A stretch of 64,000 bases of DNA from the NCBI GenBank assembly GCA_030248295.1, contig JASANH010000115.1, forward strand, positions 124,001 to 188,000, in the 5' to 3' direction. This document shows, one piece after another, positions 24,901 to 36,900 of the stretch. Each line of letters starts with the position of its first letter. Position 1 is the first letter of the stretch. Below the pieces are notes generated by a model. It saw nothing but the letters and a program-made list of their open reading frames with translations, was not told where the DNA came from and searched no databases. A program made the position numbers and the translations under genes. This DNA comes from Mesodorylaimus sp. YZB2_4. Taxonomy: Eukaryota; Nematoda; Enoplea; Dorylaimida; Dorylaimidae.

Positions 24901-27900
24901 TGACTTGTCGTGATTTATCTCCAGACTGTTCTTGGGCACTGACCTCTTTGATCGAGAATCCGTAGCTCCCTGCTCCTCGTCAAAATCACTATCAACAGGC
25001 CGTATGTTTGCCCTAAACTCTTATTGATAGGGAAATCTACATTATCGGCAGCACTAATTATCGGTATCGGCCGATAACCGATAACGCAATTATCGGCCGA
25101 TATTATCGGTCAGCCGATATATCGGTCGGACCTGGGGAATGACCGCTGCATTTCAAGATATCCCATTTTTTTAAAAAATTAACCTAGCTGTAATCGTTCA
25201 TGAGATATTCGAAAATACCCGTCTGTGATCAGGCACATAATCGATTATGGATGAATTGTAAAAGCCAGATCTCCCTGTTTTTTTTAACTGAAATAGTAGC
25301 CTATGGTCAGAACATTATAAAACAACCTGGATTTTCGCATTACTGACCACAGTTATTGTGCACATGGCCGATAACTGCGCCCCATTTCGCCAGTTTCAGC
25401 TGATCATGATCGATAATCCTGGCTGTTGATCAGATGCGCCTATCTTGTGGCCCTTGTTAAAATGTTCTTTTCTGCGCTTAAATTCGTTCAATTTTACCCA
25501 AGATATTGGAGGAAACTCCCATTCGGATGGAGTGCTTGTGAGACGTTTCTTTTGAATTTCCCGCCCGCGTGCCGCTTATGACATAAGAGCGGGGTTGGCT
25601 GCTTGCTTTTGAAATCGCCAGAAAATTTATAACTCTTCTTCTTTTCATGAAAGACAGATTCTTTGGTACAAAATTAGACTGGCGCATGGTGGAAAAGTGA
25701 GAAAATTACATATTTTCTCGCGATTTACAGAATAAGTAGCCGAAACCACTCGAATGTCATAAGCGGCGCGCAGGCGGGAAATTTAAAAGTAACGTCCCGC
25801 AGGCACTGACTGTATTGCCGAAGTGGAGTATTCTTCAATTTTTTGGGTAAACATCAACGAATTTTGACGCAGAAGAAAGCATTTGGAAGCTCTTTCCAGC
25901 GGCTACAAGATAGGCTATGACTGATCAGCAGCTAAAATGATCGATTATGATTAGCTAAAATTGGCCAAATGGGGCGCAGTTATCAGCCATGTGCACAATA
26001 ACTGTGGTCTGTAGTGCGGAAATCTAGGCTGTTTATAATGTGCCGACCCTAGGCTACTATTTCAATAAAAAAAAACAGGGAGACTCGGCTTTTACAATTT
26101 ACCCATAATCGATTATGTGCCTGAGCACGGCTGATCATGGGAGGTTTTTTGAATATCTCATGAACGGTTGTAGCTAGAATAATTATTAAAACAGTTTTGG
26201 ATTCCTTGGAATGTAGCGGTCATTTCTGCGTTTTAAAATTGTTCTAGACCAAAAACTAAGCAAGTTATGATTTTTTGACCAAAAATCACCTCTTTTTGCC
26301 TATAATGTGCTATATTTCCATATTCAGGCATTTTCGAAGAATTTTACTTCCGCCAAGACAGCAGTTTGTAAGTACTTTCGATTGAGCATATATGTAAAAA
26401 ATCGGGGTCAAAAAAGTCGATTCACCAAGTATATTCTATATGTGTCGAATCTCTTAGAAACCCTCTCAAATTTTGCCGCCATTTTTCAAGTATAAAAATA
26501 TGTGCGGAAAAGTGTTTTGAGGAGGAAAGTATGCGATAATGACAAGCTATTGAAAATACTTTTTACTTTCATAAAATTTGATAAAATGATATTTTAAATC
26601 TTAAATTCAAAAAAAACGTGTGTACTGGGGAGATTTTTCAAAATTTGAAAATTTGTGCGGGAAAAAAGTTTTGTGGATGACAGGATACGATAACCACCCG
26701 TGTGAGAAAATGGTGGTTATAAGAAAGAAAAAGGTAAAAAACTTGCCCTGAACTATGTAAATTTTATAGCTACACATTTTCGAATGCACTGCGAGCTTTT
26801 TTTGTGTTTGCTTAAAGGGCACGTACGTGGAAAGTTTTGACGAGTTGGTTGTCATTTAAACTAGCTTTTATTACTCTTCAGGCTGGAAGCAACGTTAGCG
26901 TACGACCATGACAAGCAACTAGTCGAGGGCGGGGGCGAGGATCGAGTGGCAACGAAAACACAAGACATCCAGTTGACCACGCTTCGACATACGAGTAGAG
27001 AATTGAAAATGGGCACGGCTGTTACGAGGACAGCTCCGTTGGCTGTTGAGGAATTGGAATCGAAGAATGATCAAGTGCCAACGACGATTAGGAAAGGAGA
27101 ATGTCCTCATCATCCGGGTGGTCGAGTGAATATGAGGAAACGACGACCGTGCAAATTGCCTCATTTCCCCATGCTTCCAGATTCGGTCATTTCTCAAGAG
27201 CGATTGGAAGAAAGGAAGGTGAGCGGAATTGGAAAATGGGGGGACCCCTTTTTTTGACCCGGCCCTAGACATAGGCGAAGAATAGACCTCCTGGATTGGA
27301 ATCGAGCTGAGCTGAAACTGGGGAGTAGTGAGGAAATCCTGACCCCATGCCCTGACTTTTGGCGTGGCCCTGTGCAAGTCACGTTCTCGAAATGAAGGAT
27401 TATAAGCCAACAGAAAATGCGCTGTAACTGTGTATCACAAAATTCGTTTATAATGTTATATTTGAATTTGCCGCCGCACTGATGCTCAGGTACAAGAACC
27501 TTATGACAGTCTGGAGCGAAGCTTGACTGATCGCAGTGGGAGGCTTGCGCGAATGCGCTTTGTTGTTCTGACATTCTGACATGCCTATATTCAGCGAGCT
27601 ATAACGACATTATCACACGGGACTGGACTCCAGTGCCAGCCAGACTGGTGGATCAAACTTGTGCCCCTGCCAGACCACTGCATTCAGCACATGCTTACAG
27701 CGCGCTTGCAGCACTTGCTGAATGCATGTGCAGTGGAATGTTATTTTATATGTGATTTTTGTCAGGGTTTATAACGCAATGGACAGAAAAAACTTGTTTT
27801 ATGTGCTGCCTGGACCGCCCCCCTTCAAGCACCCAAGAAATCTCACGATCAGACGCCTGGTCAGAGGCTACCGTTGGTGAGGGATTGTAATGATTCAAAT

Positions 27901-30900
27901 AGTTTTGGGATTTTGTAAAGTTTGAAGATAAACAAAAACTTATGCCTGGAGTGGGAATCGAACTCGCGCCCACAGTATTCTATTCTTTGTTTACAGTGGA
28001 GATGAGCTTGTTATGTTCGCTCGCACTTGTCGATATGCGCGCTTGTCAAAGTGCTGATTGATGTGGTCTATGTGGTTAGTATGCGTGATCAAAAGTGTCA
28101 GGCGCGGGTTCGACTCCCAGTCGTGGCTCTGGTTTTTGTGAAGTGAGTAGGATTAAATATCTTATATGTGTGGTGTGAGTGGGTGTTGAAAAAAAGAGCG
28201 GGTTTTCCCGACAAGCGGTAGTCGAACCCTCCCCTGTAACAGCGCACCTAGCGTGAGAGGCAAGCACCTTCACCGCAAGGCCACGACCAAGGACCCACAC
28301 TTGGACAAGGTTGTCTGTCTGCAGGTAATTTTCGATGTAGGGGCATAAAGCAGTTCAGTCCTGTTCGGTTGGTCATGATGATGTAGAGTCATGTAATCAA
28401 CGCTCGGGTTCGATTCCCGCTCCGGGTGTCAGTTTTTGACTCCTTTTTTCCATGAACTGCGTGGTGATCTACGACTTTGCGCTGCGTTTCTGGGGCACAA
28501 TGTTTCTACAGGGCACAATCCTCTTTTCTGTGTGTGTGTGTCAGGTATACTGTAGTTTACCATACTGTGAGGGATGTGTGCTTACAGGTGTTGGGTGGTA
28601 CTCCAGGATCCCCCCCCCCCCCCAGTAGAACTGATCTAAGTCTTATCGCCTCCAGAAAGAGGATATTGGTATTCACTGTTTGATTCGTTCCAGCTTGAAC
28701 TTCAACGATATCTGACGGCCGTCCTGCACATCTACGCGTATCGTAATCACCACGAGACGGTAAGTAATAATCATTATTCGAGGGCGGACGATTTAGTAGA
28801 CAACGTCTTTTTTTGCACGCCTTTACTCGATCAGGACAAGGCTAGCCGATTGTTGGTACGTTTTCCATCTTACCCTTTGTAAGCACTGTCGACGTGCGCC
28901 CCATTGTCGTGCACGTCACGTCTTGTTAGTCAGTGTTGGGGGGGGGGGATGGGCAGCTCCGTGCTGTGAGAATGTTGATGGTCCAGGTGCTTAGTATGCG
29001 GGACCAAAAGTGTCAGGCGCGGGTTCGGGTTCGACTCCCAGTCGAAGCTCAGGTTTTTGGTATGTGGCTTAGAATTGTCGTGTAGGTAGTGAAACAAAAG
29101 AAGAATGGCTTTCACCTTGGGTGAGATTCTAACCACTCAGTGGACCCTAAGGGGACAATCTGTGGTACTCAACGATCTTGGCACATGATAAAAACAGTGA
29201 ATTCCTGAGCGTTTATCACGCTCCATCCTCGGATGCTCTGGTTCGATTCCCGCTCAGGGCTGAACTTTTTTGTGCCAAGGTATGCTCAGTTGTGCTGTAC
29301 CTTCGCAAATACTTTTTGCCGCATCACCCCTGGAGGCTTCCGGGTATGCCGCTTAGGGGAGTGTCCTTCAATACCAAGCAAATCGTCCTATCGTTACTGT
29401 CCCTTATGAGATAAACCATTTCACAGGCTTTGTACATTAAAAAATTTGAAGTTCCCGCTTTAAGCCGCTTATGTCAATTTTACTTGATGAAAAGTCCCCC
29501 ACTTTAGAGCCTGTGCGCTATTGACGGAAATTTAAAGCCTCAATTGATTTACTTTTGTTGCTTTTCTGCTCAAAAAAGCTTTCTAGAGCGGGACGCGCAC
29601 AAGCCTCGAAATGAGGGACTTCTCGTTCATCTTAAACTGTCATAAGCGGCTTGCGGCGGGAAATTCAAATTTTGCGTTGTGCGAGATCTGTGAAATGGTC
29701 TACGTATAGCGCCTCATGCCTTGCCTGCGGCTAGTCTGCAGCAGGCCCGACTGCAGGCGGAGAGGCGAATGGAAAGTCTTGGATGAAAGGCATTAGGGGG
29801 GTGTAGATAGGTGTACTCTGATTGTCCTGTTAGAATGGTGAGTTGTGAATGGAATGTTTTGTTTGCAGTTTTCCACAGTTGTGTGCGTTAGGCGGTGCCG
29901 AGCTGTGAGCCTGAGAGATGGTGTTTTTTCAGGCCGAATTCCTGGAAGCGAGTAGATTGTCGTTCGTTCATAATTTGGGTGCTAAAATGAAAGAAGGATT
30001 TATTAAGAAACGACCAGGCGGAATGAGGCAATTTCATGGGGTTAAGCGGTTTTGTATCACCAATTGCGCTAAATGGAGTGTCAGGTGAGGAAAAATACAA
30101 AAAGGTTTACCCGGGGTGAGGATCGAACCCGCGCCGATTGGGTGGCAAATGTATGAGTGCGTGCGTAGGAGCACATGCACTATTCGGTTGAATGCTAATC
30201 AGGGTGGGACTCGATGGGGTGACGGGAGTTCTGGTCTGCATTGGATGCAGGGTGCAGTTTGACTATTTTGGGGACTACCATATGGCAAACTGATGGTTTG
30301 TGTTTTAGGTGGCTTGTGATCAAGGACAGTTTTGTGTCGTACTTGCATCCTCGGAGCGAGCAAATACGGCACGTCATGTTGTTCGATGCCGATTTCAACG
30401 TGCGGGCTGGCCCTGGCGAGACGGAAGGCATGAAGAAGGGGTTATTGATATCTAATATGCAAAGGTAGGGCGTGCAAGGCATTGCGGGTGAGTGGGAGTT
30501 TGTGCAGTGGGGTCTTTTAGGGATTTGATGCTCAAGTGTCAAAGCGAGGACGAGGCTGAATTGTGGAAGCGCGCGATCGAGGAAGCTATTAATGGCGTGG
30601 GTAAAATATGGTTGGAGACTCATCGATTTGGTGCATCGTATCCGATCAGAGAGAATTCGTATGCTCAGTGGTTCGTCGATGGAGCACCGTTCATGGATCA
30701 CGTGGCCAATATGCTCGGTGAGGGCAGCGGGGTTGTGGGATCTGTGATTCGGGTCAGTGAAGCACCAAAGTTTGGTGCCAGTGGTGGAGGCCATCACTGG
30801 GACCTTGGGTGTTCAGTGAGTTTTCTGATTTGTGGGGGGGGAAATTGGGGCCCTTATTTTGGGTCTCAGTTCAGTGGGGGCCCTGATTTTGTTTTTGTGC

Positions 30901-33900
30901 AGGATCCCTGATCCGGGTCTTGGGGTCAGCAGGGTTCCAGTTTTAAGGCTCACTGGGTTCCGTGATTTTTGGGGCTCAGTGGGTCAGTGGGGTGCCTGAT
31001 TTCCTGATTTTAGGTTTACATGGGGCCCCTGATTTAGGGTCAGGGGCCCCTCATTTGGGGGCTCAGTGCGCCCTCTAATTGGGGTCAGGGGCCCTTAGTT
31101 GGGGGCTCAGTGGGGTCTCTTATTGGGGTCAGGGGCCCTTAGTGGGGGCTCAGTGGGGTCTCTGATTGGGGTCAGGGGCCCTTAGTTGGGGGCTCAGTGG
31201 GGTCTCTAATTGGGGTCAGGGGCCCTTAGTTGGGGGCTTAGTGGGGTCCCTAATTGGGGTCAGGAGCCCTTAGTGGGGGCTCAGTGGGGTCTCTAATTGG
31301 GGTCAGGGGCCCTTAGTTGGAGGCTCAGTGGGGTCTCTGATTGGGGTCAAGGGCCCTTAGTTAGGGGCTCAGTGGGGTCTCTGATTGGGGTCAGGGGCCC
31401 TTAGTTGGGGGCTTAGTGGGGTCTCTAATTGGGGTCAGGGGCCCTCAGTTGGGGGCTCAGTGCGGTCTCTAATCGGGGTCAGGGGCCCTTAGTGGGGGGC
31501 TTAGTGGGGTCTCTAATCGGGGTCAGGGGCCCTTAGTGGGGGGCTCAGTGGGGTCTCTGATTGGGGTCAGGGGCCCTTAGTGGGGGGCTTAGTGGGGTCT
31601 CTAATCGGGGTCAGGGGCCCTTAGTGGGGGGCTTAGTGGGGTCTCTAATTGGGGTCAGGGGCCCTTAGTTGGGGGCTTAGTGGGGTCTCTGATTGGGGTC
31701 AGGGGCCCTTAGTTGGGGGCTTAGTGGGGTCTCTGATTGGGGTCTTGTCGATTAGTGGGCTATTTCAGCGGTTTCCTCGACTTGCCCAAGCCTGGTGTCT
31801 TGTATGCCCCTCCCTTTCTGCTCCGGCTGTTACCGTTCGACCTCTTGGGTGGCCGAATTCGAATTCGCCCAATTTCACGTTCCTCCATTTCAGAATTGGC
31901 TAAAGAAGAAATTTTTATAACCGATTGGTGGCTTAGTCCAGAAATATATTTGAAACGTCCAATGACCGAGGGCGATCGGTGGCGTTTGGATGAAGTGCTG
32001 AGAAGGAAGGCTCAACAAGGTGTGCGGATATTCGTACTTTTGTACAAGGAAGTCACCATGGCTTTGGGTATTTCCAGTTATTACAGTAAGAAAATGTTGA
32101 TGGAAAAACATCCTAATATCAAGGTGAGGTCAACAAGAGTTCGGAATAAGGATTCCCGCCATTTTAAAAATTCGAATTTTCGAAATGGCGGGAAAATCTG
32201 CATATACTGCAGGCAAATTACGGCTCTCATCATCCGAATGGGGGGGGGCGATTTTGTAAGAAGGCGTAAGAAAATTGAGGGCCATAAATCAAAAGGACCA
32301 GACTGGGTGGATTATTCATGGCTTGGATTTTGCATTGAACTCGAAGTGAAAATGTCTTTTTAGGTCTTGCGGCATCCTGATCATATGCCTGGGACTGGTG
32401 TCCTTTTATGGGCTCATCACGAGAAAGTGATTGTTATCGATCAGAATATCGCTTTTGTGGGCGGCATCGATTTGTGCTATGGTAAGGGGTGGAAAGGTAT
32501 GCGGTCTTTATGATGTACATGTGGCTTATATTTCAGGTCGTTGGGATGATCATCATCACAGGTATGTCCTTTCCTAGTAACCACGCTCCTTCTCGAACGA
32601 TGAGCTCCCATCTTCTTGTCCTTTTAAACTGAGTGTGGAGGCTTGAATTATGTGAGTCCTAGCACACTTACCGAAGAAGAACGACCCAACTATGTACAAT
32701 TCACCACTGGGAGCGAGGCAGCCGTCTTCCACTCTTCTACTCCATCCGCACCCGCTAACTAGCAGACAGCTTTGATGCGCAGGACAATAATAGCGCCAAA
32801 TTCAAATCACAAGGACATTGCAGCCTCAAATACAGCAGTCCTGTCCGGGGGGGGGGGGTGGATAGTGTGAAATGAGTAGTAAATGCACAGTACTAGGGCG
32901 CCCATGCCACCCATCCTGAGCGCCCCCCCCCCCCACACTAGGGGTTTCCAGCACACTATTGACATGAGTATTCATTTTGCAGGCTGACGGATTTGGGCAG
33001 TGTGCAATATCAAATCGAGCATGTTGTACATTTGCAACCGAAAAGTTTAGCGTCCGGAATGAAAAGTATAACTCAAATGTTCGGCACATTGACATCGATG
33101 GACGTGGCGTCGTTGCCGGTGCAAGAAATGGAAGTGATTGCCGAGAATGGGACGACGAGTGAAGGACGAGCGGATGTGAACGGGACTGGATCGGACGAGA
33201 CTGATGGCACGGCCGGGTGTTCGACACAAGAGAAGGAGGTTGAGAGGAAGAGTAGTCGGGCGGCTCGTCTTTGGTCGAAGGCGGCCAATGTCGCGCACCC
33301 GAATAAATTACTTCGACGTGGTCTTTCGACGCCGGCACCACCGCCCGACTCGTTGATCACGCCGCCCGCTCAGGATCGTCGTTCGTCGTTGGTACAAGAG
33401 ACGGAAGAGAAGAGGATGGATTTGGGAGATATTGTGAGAAAGGTGAGAAAAGTGTGCAATTTTTGTCAAATTTTGAAGTATCTTTGTTTATTTTTAGTAT
33501 CGTCAACTTGTGGAAAGTGGTGTGATTCAAGCTGAAAAATCTCGAGGTACGCCGCCGATGAAAAGAAAGCGAAATAAAGTTGCCAAGGTAAAACTTTGAT
33601 GGAGTTGCGGGAGGGCTGTCTTTTTATGATTTTTTTGTAGTATATACACGATTGGAAAGAGGCGCATGCCAGGCGTAAACGAGAAGAACAAGAAGAGCCA
33701 GTATTTTCCAATGAATACGAAGCTGCGTAAGTCCTCTGATTCCTAAGTAGTACTGTACTTCGGCGTAAGTCATAACTAAAACCATATTTTACTCACCTAG
33801 AAAGTGGCATCTGAAACTAAATTTTACTCATGCGGAATGTTGTTTGTAGAACCATGTTATACTTAAGCGAAAAGCTAAACCTGAAACCATATTTTACTCC

Positions 33901-36900
33901 ATCGAAAAGCTGCACCGGGAAACCATCTTATGCTCATGCAAAGAGCTTATCTGAAACCATATTTTACTCATCCACGAAATCATATCTGAGTCAACAATTA
34001 ATTTGCGCAGGAATTTGTTGATCGAAGCCCTATTCGCTGATTCAAAAGTATCTGAACCATATTCTACCGCGGGTGACTGGCGCTTCTATTCTGGTTTCTG
34101 AAACTGTATGTTTCGAAGGTTTGGAAACATTTTGCAAAGATGCGAGTTTGATAGAAAATGAAAGCTGGAATTGCCTTCGTGCGCTGTGTAAAATATGGTT
34201 TCAGACGCAGGCACAGAAAGTCAGGTGTGGTTGGTGGATAACCGACACTGGGCGGGTTCTTTATTCGATTTGTTCAGTCTTTTGCCAGTTTCGATGAAAT
34301 CATTCTTCCGTCTTCAATTAATGTGTAAAATATGGTTTCGGATAGGTTCGTAAATTGCAAAAGGCTGTATGGTATTGCATAATTAATTATTGTCTTGAAT
34401 TTGTAGATGGCGACAATTGCAAGAAGAAGCGCAAGTCGATTTGGGTTTGACTGGTGGTGGAAAATTGTGGATGGGCAAGGATTACGTCAATTTCATTTAC
34501 AAGGATTTCACTGATCTGGACATGCCGTTTCATGGTGGGTATGTTGTGGGCTCCCCCCAAGTATGGGCTGTGAGAAGTAGGATGTCAGCCGTCACCCAGT
34601 GAGCTAGCGCGTGTTGAGGGAGCATGTGGGATGTGTGTTTTTTCACATTTCAGATTTCATCGACCGAGCCATGACACCTCGTATGCCCTGGCACGACATC
34701 GGATCAGTGGTGTATGGCAGCGGGGCCAGGGACGTGGCTCGTCATTTCATCCAACGATGGAATGCGTGCAAGGTAATTCATCGTCAAATTTTTCTTCCAA
34801 CTGCAAATATGCTCATTTTTGCCAGAAACGTACAGAAATACAAAAAATCGCTTACAAATATGCTCATTTTGGTTTAAAAATACAGACCAAGGAAATCAAG
34901 GTTGAAAAAGCTGGAAAATAACGCAGAAAAAGTGTGTAGCGACGCGAAAATTGATTTCGTTTTAGATGGAGAAAGTGAAAGACGATGAAGGATTCCCGTT
35001 TTTGATACCCAAATCGTACGAGAATGTAAGAGTACCACGCGTGTTTCGAAACATATCAACACCTTGTACAGTCCAGGTGAGTCGATACAGGGTGTTTAGG
35101 ATCTTGGTTTTGTTGGGTCTTGCCAGTTTTGGATCCTGTCAATCTTCTGGGTGGGTCCATATCTGAGTCTAGGATCATCTCTGCCTGTGTGTCCGGGACT
35201 GCCATATCTGGCTTGGCTGCATATGGCCCAAATAAGGAGTCAACGTCTTGACTGAAGACACAACGTGCTGTCTGGCATGGAAGCAAGTGGCTGGGGGTTC
35301 AATTCCTGGTGAGGGAGGTTGGTTTGCGAACCACGAACCCTCGCTGTCGAATACTCCACCCGCCATAGTCCGAGGAAGTCGGTGTCCGGTCCAGGCGCGC
35401 AGAGGGAACCTGCTGTGAGTGCTGCCCAGCTTATATCAGGGCTGCTGGTCTGCAATGGGCAGAAATAGGTTGGAAATCGTGGGAACTGGGGTCAACCCTC
35501 GAAAATTAAGTGGATTTGTGTTTTAGATACTTCGTAGCGCAGCATTGTGGTCGGCTGGTATGAATGCGACTGAGGAAAGTATTCACCAAGCTTATTTGCA
35601 AATGATACACGAAGCCGAACATTTTATTTATATCGAAGTAAGTTTTTAATTTTTCAATTTTTTTTAGTAATGAGGTTTTTTTATTCAGAATCAATTTTTC
35701 GTGAGTCAAATCGGTGGTGGAGAAGTTCATAATAAAGTAGCGCAGGCGCTATTCGATCGCATTGTTCGAGCTCATAAGTGAGTTGCAAAATGTCAAAATT
35801 TTGAAATTTCAAATTTATGGTTTTTTTTAAAGTTGTGTGAGGAGTTATAAAATTTGTTTAATTTTTTTAGAAATAACGAACCATTCCGAGTTTATGTATT
35901 GATGCCGGTAAGTTACTCGAGTATTGGGACAGAGAATAGTCTAGAGCCGATGGGTGCATGTTTTACTGTGGGTGCAGAATTTTAAATTTACAAAATGGCG
36001 GGAAAGTAGGTGCAGAATTTTAAATTTACAAAATGGCGGGAAAATGTGCAATGCAAATTTGCCAATTTTTTGGCATTTGGAATAATTAGTTATGTTCTTT
36101 TTAGTTATTGCCAGGTTTCGAAGGTCAGCTGGGCACGACGGGGGCATCGGCCTTGCAAGCGGTGCTCCATTGGACCTACGTGTCCATATCGAAAGGTCCG
36201 TTCAGTCTGTTGAATAATTTGGAAGCGGAAGGTGAGTTGGGATTGCAATTATGGACAGAAGGATAGGAGTGGGTTTTTCTGCAATTTAGTGGGTGATCCA
36301 AGCAAATATATTACATTCTGCTCATTGAGGACGCATGGAGAATTGGTTGGAAGAATAGTAAGTAGCGTAGTTTTGTGTCGGACGGTACAGCCAGGGTTGG
36401 CACTCAATGTATGGTCAGATCATGCCAAGGTCCACCCCGGCGAGACCAGTGGGGTGTCACGAACACACATCGCTTTCGTTGCGGTCCCAAACATTCGCGA
36501 GCCCCCCCCCCCCCCCTCCTACAATTAAAAACCCCCCCCCCCCCCCCCCCCCAACATCTGTGGGGCGTGCCAGTGGTCTCCGACCACGAACACACATCGC
36601 TTTCGTTGCGGTCCCAAACATTCGCGAGCCCCCCCCCCCAGGTCTCGTCAGGGTTTACGACTTTAGAAATGTGCACGACACCAGCTTCTGCCCTAAAGCA
36701 TGCCATTGCGCGATCTGTGGGGCGTGCCAGTGGTCTCCGACCACGAACACGCATTGCTTTCGTTGCGGACGCAAACAGTCGCGAGTAGGTCTCGCCAGGG
36801 TAGACTTTAGAAATGTGCCACCACACCAGCTCATTGCATTTTCAGGTCACCGAACTGCTCTACATTCACAGCAAACTAATTATTGTGGATGATCGAAAAT

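Noticed and set aside
26919-27410. Minus-strand frame of 163 codons
   Set aside because: Shadow of PLD exon 4 and the repeat that follows it.
30195-30797. Minus-strand frame of 200 codons
   Set aside because: It overlaps PLD exons 7 and 8, which encode clear PH-domain sequence on the plus strand; the antisense frame is a shadow.
31020-31740. CRISPR-like array
   Set aside because: Units are contiguous with no unique spacers; it is a minisatellite in a eukaryotic intron.
36375-36892. Overlapping frames of about 140-160 codons rich in proline and glycine
   Set aside because: They arise from poly-C tracts and repeated units in PLD intron 22; the flanking exons splice in phase without them.
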